From positions 60,064 through 124,063 of the forward strand of contig SHMT01000012.1 of assembly GCA_004282745.1 (NCBI GenBank): a stretch of 64,000 bases of DNA, given 5' to 3'. Source of the DNA: Candidatus Scalindua sp. SCAELEC01 (lineage in GTDB: Bacteria > Planctomycetota > Brocadiia > Brocadiales > Scalinduaceae). The notes beneath the pieces are model-generated. The model searched no databases, had not been told where the DNA came from, and saw only the letters and a program-made list of their open reading frames with translations. Position numbers and translations under genes: made by a program. This document shows, one piece after another, positions 33,860-44,555 of the stretch (position 1 is the stretch's first letter; every line of letters begins with the position of its first letter).

Positions 33860-34037
33860 TAAGCCACAGCCTGTGTATTGCAAGGGTTCGAGACACCAGG
33901 TTGAGAAGATGAGAAATGCCAGGAATTCGAGTGAAAAATACAATGGGTCGAAAACCAATCCTTGAATATATTTGACGAAAGACCTCAACACCTTCAGTCC
34001 ATCTTCCATCAAACATGCGGCACTGGATTATTTTCAT
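33860..34037 (-). pseudogene. Possible DUF393 (DCC-family) C-terminal remnant
   Basis: Read leftward from 34037, MFDGRWTEGVEVFRQIYSRIGFRP and TRIPGISHLLNLVSRTLAIHRLWL resemble the C-terminal half of DUF393 thiol-disulfide oxidoreductase-like proteins (pattern G-x-x-A/V-x-R...LPGIxxLxxxxYxxxAxxR). The N-terminal DCC motif is absent and the frame runs on into antisense of the HtrA gene. The rest of 33745-34286 holds no other gene that I can support. Confidence 0.35.
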
Positions 34038-34286
34038 GAAAGTCGCAATCTCTTTTCCATATTGTTTTGGGCCAAATCCTAATTGATAGCGTAGAAAACC
34101 AGGTCATTTGGACGTAGTCGGAGATATATGGTATGCTAATTATATCCTTTGATTTGCCGGTGGATTCTTTACGTGTTATATTGTACAATAATATCATGAT
34201 TACCGTCTGATAAGGGCTTGTTATATAGTTCGTTTTTTTGAGAACCGCTTTCACTTTATTGGAAAATGATATGTCTAACTTGTAGA

Positions 34287-34398
34287 TATACTAAAACCGA
34301 TTTGGTTTTCGGCTTTATCGGAAACCAAATCTTGGTGAAGGTATACTCGCTCAATTTTATTTCGGATTTTATCCGAAAACCATTATGAGATGAGTATA
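34287..34398. mobile_element. Family B miniature element, copy 6 (112 bp, minimal form)
   Basis: TATACTAAAACCGATTTGG ... TTATCCGAAAACCATTATGAGATGAGTATA, without the inner GC-rich palindrome. A further half-end (CGGAAATCGGTTTTCGTATATA) follows at 34401-34422. Confidence 0.75.
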
Positions 34399-34512
34399 TA
34401 CGGAAATCGGTTTTCGTATATATGCAAAACATGAGTAGTTGCCTAACAATTTGCTCACCCTATTACCAGCACCTTTTTATTTCAAACCACATTTTAAACT
34501 TAGGAATTATTT

Positions 34513-34887
34513 ATGAAAGCGTTATTACTTGTAGCTCATGGCAGCCGTCGTCAACAGTCTAATGATGAAGTTGTTTTACTCGCCGACAAACTGAGGAAGA
34601 AATGTTTTGCGCGATACAGTATTGTTCATGCCGCGTTTCTCGAACTGGCAGAAGTTTTAATTCCTGATGGTATAAAAAAATGTATCGATGAGGGGGCATC
34701 CTCTGTTATTGTTTTGCCATATTTTCTCAATTCAGGTAGACATGTTGTTGAAGATATTCCAAATATTGTCAACGATACCATGAAATATTACCCTGATGTT
34801 GATATTAGAATTGCTCCTCACCTTGGCGCTTCCGATTTAATGATGGAATTGCTCATTGCATCAGCTAATTCAACCAATCCAAATTAA
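34513..34887 (+). CDS. Small CbiX/SirB-type chelatase
   Basis: 124 residues, the single-domain CbiX(S) size. LLLVAHGSRRQQSNDEV provides the metal-binding His10 region, FLELAEVLIPDGIKKC and VLPYFLNSGRHVVEDIPNIV provide the second His (about 77). Such enzymes insert Co or Fe into sirohydrochlorin. In this genome sirohaem or haem supply would fit the many haem proteins, including katG whose start is only 18 bp downstream. Confidence 0.8.
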   Translation: MKALLLVAHGSRRQQSNDEVVLLADKLRKKCFARYSIVHAAFLELAEVLIPDGIKKCIDEGASSVIVLPYFLNSGRHVVEDIPNIVNDTMKYYPDVDIRIAPHLGASDLMMELLIASANSTNPN

Positions 34888-37324
<2,437 letters not shown>

Positions 37325-37326
<2 letters not shown>

Positions 37327-37471
37327 TGTTTGAACGAAAACTACCCATCTACGGCGTTGCTGCAACAATGACGTAATCCTCACGTACTTGAGTCCGCTCC
37401 GGTTACGTAATTATTTCGCGCCTTGTACCTGGGCAGTTTTGGTTCAAACACTGGGTTTTCGTTCACGCACT
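37325..37471. mobile_element. Family A miniature element, copy 10 (147 bp, opposite orientation)
   Basis: AGTGTTTGAACGAAAACTACCC ... GGTTTTCGTTCACGCACT, with the perfect duplication AATT (37321-37324 and 37472-37475). It supplies the last two bases of the katG stop codon. The remaining 37476-37667 has GACCTGCACCCCAAAAACTGATCC (37590s), reminiscent of an IS3-type end but too short to call. Confidence 0.9.
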
Positions 37472-37667
37472 AATTAAAAAAGCCATCACATATTCCGTAA
37501 AACCAAAGAACAGGATTCTTTGCCGAACCGGAAGGAAACATACATGAGGTGTTTGCAGATTTACCCCGACAACGGTGAAAAAACCTGTCCTGACCTGCAC
37601 CCCAAAAACTGATCCAGTTGTAAAGTTATCCTAATGTTATATAATTGGATTAAGAAAGGAGGAAAAT

Positions 37668-39848
37668 ATGTCACGCATATTTTCTGATTATATTGAGAAG
37701 GCCAAAAAAATTCTCGATGACAACTGGTTGGGTTCATCAACAAAACCGGCACCGTCTCTTTACCCACACCAGTGGAACTGGGATTCCGCCTTTATTGCCA
37801 TCGGTAGATCCCACTATGACACTGAACGGGCTATGCAGGAAATAGAAACTTTGTTCAAAGCGCAATGGTCCAATGGTATGATTCCTCAGATCGTTTTTAA
37901 TCGAGAGGCACTCGGCCATTACTTCCCTGAACCCGATTTCTGGCTAACCGAACGATCTCCCCATGCTCCTGAGTTGTATCTCACCTCGGGAATTACCATG
38001 CCGCCTGTCCATGCTATTGCCGCTGAAAAAATATACATGAACGCAAGGAAATCCCGGCTGGTTCTTTCATTCCTGAAACGCATCTACCCCAAGATATTGA
38101 GGCTTCATGAGTATCTCTATCGCGAAAGAGATCCGAAAAATGAGGGGCTTGTTTATATCCGCCATCCATGGGAATCAGGGATCGACAATTCACCGACGTG
38201 GGACGAACCCCTCAAGCGAATAACAGTAGACAAAACACTGCTCCCCCCTTATGAACGAAAAGACCTTAAACATGGTATCGATCCAAAGACGCGCCCTAGT
38301 GATGATGACTATGACCGCTATGTATATCTGGTTGATCTTTTTCGTAAAAACGAATACGACGAAGCCCGTATCAGTACGGTCTGCCCTTTTCTTATTCAGG
38401 ACCCATTATTTAACTCAATCCTCTGTCGTGCGAATGAATCGCTTATTCATTTAGCTGAATTAATCGGGGAGAATCCCGGAACACCAAAGAAGTGGGCTGA
38501 AAAAACAGCTGGCGCCATCAGGGATAAGCTATGGAACGAAGAACATGATATGTTCGACGCATATGATATTGTTGCCGATAAGGTTATTGAAGCGGATACG
38601 TCCGCGGGTTTTTTACCTCTTTTTGCCGGTGCTGCAACACGTGAACAGGCGCAAAAGATTTACAACAGAATGAATTCAAGATCATTCTGTGCACTCAATC
38701 AGGGTAATTGTTTCACGATTCCCAATTACGATACCCAAAAAGAGGGTTTTGACCGGTCGAATTACTGGAGAGGACCAGTCTGGATAAATATCAACTGGAT
38801 GCTGGCCCACGGCTTAAGACGATACGGCTATACCTTGAAGGCAGATTCTCTTCAAAAAGACCTGCTCCAACTTCCCATCAGGTATGGGTTTCATGAGTAT
38901 TTCGATTCTTTTGAGGGTACCGGGTACGGCACAGACAACTTTAGCTGGACAGCAGCACTGTTCATTGATATCGCAGAGGAATTCTATGCTTCACAGAAAA
39001 AGGAGGGCGTATGGCTGGTAAAAAGATTGAAAGCAGAAATATCCAGTGGTGCAGTCCTCAACGACGGAAAGGATATGTCCAATGTTCCTGACGAAAATCT
39101 TAGTTCTGAACTCATGAAAAGCATCAGGAAACTACGGAATATGTTTTACGATACAAAGCATGGTCGTGTCGATTATCATAAGCTTGCGGATTCAGATGCA
39201 TATCGTACCTATCGCCTTCTTACGAACGGTCTTCAAATATTCGATCCCTCCCGTTTATTGGGTCACCGCGAAAAAATCGCTTTCTGGGTAAACCTCTACA
39301 ATACAATTGTTGTAGATGGTATCGTAAAACTGGGCATCCAGCAGTCAGTGAAAGAGGTTCCTGGTTTCTTCAGCTCTGTGAAGTACGATATTGGAGGATA
39401 CCTGTTCTCCCCGGATGATATAGAACACGGTATTCTTAGGGGAAACAAGCGACCATGGTTCCATCCCTTTAAGCAGTTCGGTCTCAGGGATAAACGAAGG
39501 GAATGGGCCATTCTTCCACTGGACCCCCGCATTCACTTTGCACTGGTATGTGGCTCGCGATCTTGTCCTCCCATTGACTATTATGATTCGAAAAAAATCT
39601 ATGATCAACTGAGTGACGCTGCGATAAGTTTTGTCAATTCCTCGGAAGTAGTTGTCTTACCTGAGGATGGCAAACTTATGCTTTCTGAAATATTCCGCTG
39701 GTATGAATCCGATTTTGGCAGTAAATCGGGAGTTATCGATTTCATTTTTGATTATCTTGCTGAAGAGAAGGCACGAGATTTTCTGAGGCAGAAGTCTAGA
39801 GATCTTACCTTTGAATATATTTACTATGACTGGAATTTAAATCGATGA
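37668..39848 (+). CDS. Fusion of an MGH/GH63-like glycosidase and a DUF547 domain
   Basis: 726 residues, no signal peptide. Residues 1-445 form an (alpha/alpha)6-barrel glycosidase of the mannosylglycerate-hydrolase / GH63 type: YPHQWNWDSAFIAIG (about 31-45), NGMIPQIVF, HPWESGIDNSPTWDE (about 167-181, acidic catalytic region), RGPVWININWM (about 370) and TDNFSWTAAL. From about 480 a DUF547 domain follows: KIAFWVNLYNTIVVDGI (about 535), DDIEHGILRG, and DPRIHFALVCGSRSCPP (about 618) with the conserved Cys. AAAGGAGG precedes the ATG. Substrate unknown; possibly a compatible solute or glycan. Confidence 0.75.
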   Translation: MSRIFSDYIEKAKKILDDNWLGSSTKPAPSLYPHQWNWDSAFIAIGRSHYDTERAMQEIETLFKAQWSNGMIPQIVFNREALGHYFPEPDFWLTERSPHAPELYLTSGITMPPVHAIAAEKIYMNARKSRLVLSFLKRIYPKILRLHEYLYRERDPKNEGLVYIRHPWESGIDNSPTWDEPLKRITVDKTLLPPYERKDLKHGIDPKTRPSDDDYDRYVYLVDLFRKNEYDEARISTVCPFLIQDPLFNSILCRANESLIHLAELIGENPGTPKKWAEKTAGAIRDKLWNEEHDMFDAYDIVADKVIEADTSAGFLPLFAGAATREQAQKIYNRMNSRSFCALNQGNCFTIPNYDTQKEGFDRSNYWRGPVWININWMLAHGLRRYGYTLKADSLQKDLLQLPIRYGFHEYFDSFEGTGYGTDNFSWTAALFIDIAEEFYASQKKEGVWLVKRLKAEISSGAVLNDGKDMSNVPDENLSSELMKSIRKLRNMFYDTKHGRVDYHKLADSDAYRTYRLLTNGLQIFDPSRLLGHREKIAFWVNLYNTIVVDGIVKLGIQQSVKEVPGFFSSVKYDIGGYLFSPDDIEHGILRGNKRPWFHPFKQFGLRDKRREWAILPLDPRIHFALVCGSRSCPPIDYYDSKKIYDQLSDAAISFVNSSEVVVLPEDGKLMLSEIFRWYESDFGSKSGVIDFIFDYLAEEKARDFLRQKSRDLTFEYIYYDWNLNR

Positions 39849-40020
39849 GTTTCTCAGGTTCAAGAAATAGGTTGCCCCTCGCAAAAAAAACATAAGTGTC
39901 TGCTTTTGAAAACCAGTTTACTGCACGGTCTTCACTTTCTCTTAGGTTTTGCTTGAATGAAGCAAGCTGTGATTGAAGTAATTTGCGTTCTTTTATGTAC
40001 ACTTCATCCGTAGCCTGCAC
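39846..40020 (-). pseudogene. Possible C-terminal piece of a serine recombinase
   Basis: A minus-strand frame from 40020 reads KERKLLQSQLASFKQNLRES and AVNWFSKADTYVFFARGNLFLEPEKLIDL. The pattern coiled coil - W/F - FA...GNLFLxxxKLxxL resembles the C-terminal end of large serine recombinases (coiled coil, then GSNLxLKDxxLxI). It has no N-terminal domains and overlaps the stop of the upstream gene. Support is weak; the recombinase piece at 14962-15096 makes it more plausible. Confidence 0.3.
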
Positions 40021-40054
40021 TACAGCGAGGATACTGCAAGTGAAGAGCGGCCGA

Positions 40055-40160
40055 AGGTGGCCTGAAAATGAGATGCCCGCCCGGCCTACCAGCCATTCGC
40101 CAGCCCTACTCTCTTTTTGGCGGGAACAGGCGAGAACAACAAGTTATTCTTTCCTGGGCC
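40055..40160. repeat. Repeat D, copy 2
   Basis: Same words as 13336-13422 (GGTGGCCTGAAAATGAGATGCCCG, CTCTTTTTGGCGGGAACAGGC, TTATTCTTTCCTGGGCCC), with an extra GCCCGGCCTACCAGCCATTCG insert of the kind found inside family B. Confidence 0.65.
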
Positions 40161-40208
40161 CTAAAACCGATTTGATTTTCGGTTTTGTTGAAAACCAAAT
40201 CTCTGTCC
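40161..40208. mobile_element. Family B fragment (copy 7)
   Basis: CTAAAACCGATTTGATTTTCGG followed by TTTTGTTGAAAACCAAATC is one half of a family B element, joined directly to repeat D. The 40209-40249 spacer holds only the upstream region of the next gene. Confidence 0.55.
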
Positions 40209-40249
40209 TATTGACAAATTTAATATAAAGGTATAAGATTCAAAACAAA

Positions 40250-40831
40250 ATGCAAACCACTAATAATTTGAAACCAATAGAGTATCGAATAGATTCTCGA
40301 TCAATTATTACTTTTGTAAGCAAGAACTGGTCTGAATTTGCCAGAGAAAATGGGGCAAATAATTTAACTGATGAAAATACCATTGGAAAACGACTAAAAG
40401 AATTCATTGCAGGTAATGAAACATATGAACTTTACATAAACATTATAGATAAAGTAAAGAATACCGGTAAAGAGGTTGTGTTCCCGTTTCGTTGTGATTC
40501 ACCTGATTGTCGCAGATTTATGCACATGACGGTTGCTCCATATACAATAAATGAAATACAGTTCAAAAGTGTAATGGTTAAGAAAGAACTCAGAGAGGTG
40601 CAATCACTATTGTCGCTAGAAACTGATCGTAGTGATGAGTTTTTGACCATCTGCAGTTGGTACAAAAAAATTAAAATTACAGACAAACTCTGGCAGGAAA
40701 TTGAAGAAGGGATAAAGGCTCTAAAACTAATGGAGGAGATTAATCTACCAAAATTGACGCATGGGATATGTCCTGAATGCCTTCAGAAGGTTACAAGACA
40801 AATGAAATACTTTCGTAAATACTCTAATTAG
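40250..40831 (+). CDS. PAS-like signal protein with C-terminal Cys motif
   Basis: 193 residues. The first ~115 residues have a PAS-like alpha/beta pattern (IEYRIDSRSIITFVSKNWSEFARENGA, then FRCDSPDCRRFMHMTVAPY). The rest holds ICSWYKKIKITDKLWQEIEEGI ... LTHGICPECLQKV, equivalent to the ICxxCKxI-x-W-x-x-x-E ... H-x-x-CPxC module at the end of the response regulator at 18382, but with Tyr in place of the second Cys. It may be a sensor or adaptor; no output domain is seen. Confidence 0.6.
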   Translation: MQTTNNLKPIEYRIDSRSIITFVSKNWSEFARENGANNLTDENTIGKRLKEFIAGNETYELYINIIDKVKNTGKEVVFPFRCDSPDCRRFMHMTVAPYTINEIQFKSVMVKKELREVQSLLSLETDRSDEFLTICSWYKKIKITDKLWQEIEEGIKALKLMEEINLPKLTHGICPECLQKVTRQMKYFRKYSN

Positions 40832-41025
40832 TTTTTGTAATATACAACAAGTACTAGATGATTGTAAGTCCCTTATTGTTAACATATTATTGTTGATCGT
40901 TTACCGTTTCCTGCTTTATTTAGACCAACAATAAAGGTCACAAAAAAAACTCGGATTTTGTGGAGACACGTAGTACAGTAATAAAAACAGAAAATTCAAA
41001 GCGTACTTCCTACCCGTAACAGGAC

Positions 41026-42648
41026 TTATTTGATTGAGCGGACTGGGCGTATGTAGTGGTTTGAATTAGTGTTTCGCCAGATAACACCGCCGGCAACGAA
41101 GTTTACATCCCAAGCGCCGCGACTACCAAAGCTGTCGCCTGTCCATATCAAACGTTGCGTTATATTAAAAACAGGGTCTATATATAAGTAATCATCGTTT
41201 TCGTTTGATTCAAGCAATGATGCCGCTTCCTCCACTGTAGGCAACCGCCAGTCATGATAGCCCGCATACCCGTTTCTGTTCAGACCATTAATCCATGCAT
41301 TTGCTTCCCCCCATTTCATATTTTTTTTAGAACCAGACTGATGCCACATTAAGCCCGTGATATGATCCAGAACGACATCATCGCCGTTAATCATCATCAA
41401 CTCATAATCATTAAAAAAATCTCCGGTTTGATTCCTCTGTTGATCAAAGAAATTGTATCTTTGCAGCATTGCTTTGACTTGATTGTAGGGTAAATTTTTA
41501 TAAGATGAACGTAAATTAATGGTTAAAAGTCCTACCATTTCATCATCTCCTCTCTGTCTCGCGATGTTGAAAGCTGTCTCACCACCATTGTTTTTGAGTG
41601 ATATATCAGCGCCCTTTTCCCGCAAAAACTTTACTAGTAAATTGTGCCTCTGTAGTGTCGCTGCAATAAGGGCTGTTGAGCCATCTGTTGCCTTCATATT
41701 TAGGTCAGCGCCGGCTTTTATCAGTGCTTCCACGATCTCTGCATGTCCCCCGGAAGCTGCAAACATAAGAGGTGTCCTCCCTTTACTATCTCTCTTATTC
41801 GGATCTGTTCCGAGAGCTAAAAGTTTTTTTACTGTTTCAACATCACCGTCCTTAACAGCATCGAACATATTTTCAATTACTTGCTCTATTTTCCCCTGAT
41901 CACCCTTTCCCCCTGCCTTTATGATAAACTTTACGACATCATCCAGTCCTTTAGATTTCGCTATTGATAGAGCATGAAAACCATCATCACTTTCTACGGC
42001 AAGATTTGCTCCTCGCTCTATTAAATACCTTGCAATATCACTATAGCCATGTTTGATTGAGACCATTAAGAGCGTCATGCCTTTCTTGAGCCCTACATTG
42101 ATGTTAGCTCCTGCATTTACAAGAGCCTCAACCACGGGCTTCTGGTTTTCACGTACAGCAACTATTAAGAGAGGAACACCAGTAAATATTTCACCGTTTG
42201 GATCAGCCCCAGAATCCAATAAGGCCTTTACTTTATCTACATCGCTATCGTGGATTGCCTTGAACAGTTCCTGAAGTAACAGTTGGTTTTTATCATTGGT
42301 TTTTGTCTTAACTTGAGACTCTTTTTCCATAGAGGATTTCCATTTCATAGCAAGTTTCTGTGCTTCAGCTAACTGTTCGACTATCATTTTTTCAGTAATA
42401 GCATCGCGGGCCTTGCTTGCTTTTAGATATCCCAGAGAGGCAGCTATATTGTACCATTTGTGTGCTTCTACATAATTTTGTATTGTTCCTATGCCGCTCT
42501 CATACGTTTCTCCCAGCTCATACATTGCCTCAATATCTCCCTGGTTTGCCTTGGTCTCAAGTTCTGCAAAGTCAGAGGAAATTGCTATCTCAGTAATGAA
42601 AAGAAGGATTAATGCTGGAATTACTATATAGTCAAATACCATTTTCAA
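41026..42648 (-). CDS. Secreted Sel1-ankyrin-DUF1566 protein
   Basis: 540 residues. A signal or anchor helix (about 7-22) precedes Sel1-like repeats (about 28-100, AMYELGETYESGIGTIQNYVEAHKWYNIAA), then ankyrin repeats in two blocks (about 120-240 and 255-380, e.g. GRTPLMFAASGGHAEIVEALIKAGADLN). The C-terminus (about 425-540) is a DUF1566/Lcl domain: DHITGLMWHQSGSKKNMKWGEA ... GYHDWRLPTVEEAASLL ... YIRPVRSIK. A secreted protein-binding molecule is probable; no enzyme motif. The combination of the three domain types is unusual. Confidence 0.75.
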   Translation of the reverse strand: MKMVFDYIVIPALILLFITEIAISSDFAELETKANQGDIEAMYELGETYESGIGTIQNYVEAHKWYNIAASLGYLKASKARDAITEKMIVEQLAEAQKLAMKWKSSMEKESQVKTKTNDKNQLLLQELFKAIHDSDVDKVKALLDSGADPNGEIFTGVPLLIVAVRENQKPVVEALVNAGANINVGLKKGMTLLMVSIKHGYSDIARYLIERGANLAVESDDGFHALSIAKSKGLDDVVKFIIKAGGKGDQGKIEQVIENMFDAVKDGDVETVKKLLALGTDPNKRDSKGRTPLMFAASGGHAEIVEALIKAGADLNMKATDGSTALIAATLQRHNLLVKFLREKGADISLKNNGGETAFNIARQRGDDEMVGLLTINLRSSYKNLPYNQVKAMLQRYNFFDQQRNQTGDFFNDYELMMINGDDVVLDHITGLMWHQSGSKKNMKWGEANAWINGLNRNGYAGYHDWRLPTVEEAASLLESNENDDYLYIDPVFNITQRLIWTGDSFGSRGAWDVNFVAGGVIWRNTNSNHYIRPVRSIK

Positions 42649-42822
42649 TCGTTACTCCTTTTTGATTAAATTTCTTATCTTTTTCATCATGTAATCAACT
42701 TAACAAGTCCTATGAGCAATGTCAATGAAATCAACACTCATAAATTTGTTCAGAAAAATTTAACCTGTTTGTTACCATATTAAATCCTTAGCATTTTATC
42801 TGTTTTTTGGTACTATATATAC

Positions 42823-43770
42823 ATGGAAAACTTAGCACTCAAACCCAACGATAGAGTATTGTTACTCGGGGGAACCGGATTTATAGGAAGCAGGCTTATA
42901 TCTGAACTCTCAGGAAGGAATATCAGGCTCAGGCTGCTGGTAAGAAACCCTTCAAAAGTTGATGATTCCATTCGCAAAAACAGAGATATCGAGATTGTTA
43001 AAGGTGATCTTGTCAGGGGTGAGGGGCTGAAAGAGGCTGCCTGTGGAATCCATACGGCATACTATCTCGTCCACTCTATGGGCGGAAAGAGCATGTTTAG
43101 AAATAGTGAATTCGCCAGGATGGATAAAGACGCTGCGGAAAATTTTATCACTTCTGCAGATGAGGCCGGAATTAAGAGAGTGATCTATCTTGGCGGGCTT
43201 GGAGAGACCGGGGAAGGCCTGTCAGAACATCTAAGGAGCAGAACGGAGGTTGCTGAAATACTCTCTTCAGGTAAACCTTATACTACCGTTCTTAGAGCTG
43301 CCATAATTATAGGGGCGGGAGGTGCATCCTTTGTAATGCTCAAATATCTCGTGGAACGGTTGCCTGTTATGATATGCCCAAAGTGGATAGATACAAGGAT
43401 TCAACCAATTGCCGTAAAGGATGTCCTGGCATATCTGACAGGTTGTTTACTGAACCAGGAAACAGCAGGGAAAACATATGATATTGGCGGACCTGAGGTC
43501 CTGACTTACAGGGAAATGATGCAGCAGTATACAGAGGCCGTCGGTATCCCCAGGAGGATTATTTTTCGTGCACCGGTTTTATCACCACGTCTTGCCGCCT
43601 ACTGGGTAGACCTCGTTACACCCATACCATCAGGAATAGCACATCCCCTGATTGAAGGATTGAAAAATGAGGTGATATGTCTGGATGACACTATTACCAA
43701 GGATATACCTATAGAAAGAACCCCATTTAAGGAAGCGGTTAAGATTGCAGTTTCTGAAAAAATGAAATGA
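42823..43770 (+). CDS. Atypical SDR (NmrA/NDUFA9-like NAD(P)-binding protein)
   Basis: 315 residues. The dinucleotide site LLLGGTGFIGSRLISEL is at about 13-29, followed by LRLLVRNPSKVD, VKGDLVRGEGLKEAACGIHTAYYLVHSM and RVIYLGGLGETG. The classical YxxxK is missing, as in extended-atypical SDRs used as chaperones, quinone-associated subunits or nucleoside-diphosphate-sugar-like enzymes. Complete. The next gene starts 34 bp later, so cotranscription is likely. Confidence 0.8.
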   Translation: MENLALKPNDRVLLLGGTGFIGSRLISELSGRNIRLRLLVRNPSKVDDSIRKNRDIEIVKGDLVRGEGLKEAACGIHTAYYLVHSMGGKSMFRNSEFARMDKDAAENFITSADEAGIKRVIYLGGLGETGEGLSEHLRSRTEVAEILSSGKPYTTVLRAAIIIGAGGASFVMLKYLVERLPVMICPKWIDTRIQPIAVKDVLAYLTGCLLNQETAGKTYDIGGPEVLTYREMMQQYTEAVGIPRRIIFRAPVLSPRLAAYWVDLVTPIPSGIAHPLIEGLKNEVICLDDTITKDIPIERTPFKEAVKIAVSEKMK

Positions 43771-43804
43771 TGCAAAAATTTTTTATTAAGAAAGGCGGGG
43801 AATT

Positions 43805-44308
43805 ATGTACAAAAGAATAATTATGACGCTGCTCTTTTTTGTTATCTGTTTGGCAGTAGAGGTCAGGGCGGAAGAGTCAGTAAATGTGCCTGCTGGAGAG
43901 AAAAAGGAGAAGAGTGAACTGGCAAAATTGTTATCGCAGGTTGACAAGGATTATAAAGCGGTTCGGGCTTTATCAGGATATACTACATTCAAAAAAAAGG
44001 AGTGGAAGTTAATCAAGGAGTCAGGAGAAAATATCATAAAAGTAGCAAAGTTATTAAGGAGCGATTATGCAAGGCCGGAAGACCGGAAATATGAAAAACT
44101 GATGAAAAAGATGCAGAACTCTGCACAAGAATTAGTCAAGATAGCAAAAGACAATAAGAAACCCGGCTCTGTTGAAGATGCGCAATTTCACGTAAGAAAA
44201 TTACAACAGACATGCTCTCTCTGTCATAAACATTTGGACATTCATATCTATCCTCAACTGTTCAAAGGGAAAAAATCTGAGATGAAAGAAAAAAGATCTC
44301 AAAATTAG
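43805..44308 (+). CDS. Secreted monohaem cytochrome (c'-like)
   Basis: 167 residues with a signal peptide (LLFFVICLAVEVRA, about 9-22) and a long, very Lys-rich four-helix-type body, ending with one haem motif CSLCH at 137-141 and a basic tail (FKGKKSEMKEKRSQN). AAAGGCGGGG precedes the ATG. Similar in plan to 21584-22123. The high basic charge suggests an acidic partner. Confidence 0.7.
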   Translation: MYKRIIMTLLFFVICLAVEVRAEESVNVPAGEKKEKSELAKLLSQVDKDYKAVRALSGYTTFKKKEWKLIKESGENIIKVAKLLRSDYARPEDRKYEKLMKKMQNSAQELVKIAKDNKKPGSVEDAQFHVRKLQQTCSLCHKHLDIHIYPQLFKGKKSEMKEKRSQN

Positions 44309-44555
44309 ATTTATATGCTATCGTTTTGTCCAGGCCTTTAAACAATAATCAATGAATTGTAACATAAAACTACCGATTTCTAGTAGGAAGTACGATGTGG
44401 TTTTCTGCAACAATTAAATACGCCCCTCTATTATGGAACAGTACTTTTTACTTTTTTCTGTTTAGACTCCTACGGTTGTAAAAAACTGAAAATAGATAAA
44501 GTGCACACCTGTGCTGCCAGCCCGACAGGATAAATTTTCAAGATTGGACTCGTGA

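Noticed and set aside
33519..34037. 172-codon minus-strand frame
   Set aside because: The C-terminal half is antisense of the HtrA gene; only a short part resembles DUF393, reported as a remnant.
37590..37640. GACCTGCACCCCAAAAACTGATCC resembling an IS3-family terminus
   Set aside because: Too short, no matching partner end or transposase fragment in the surroundings.
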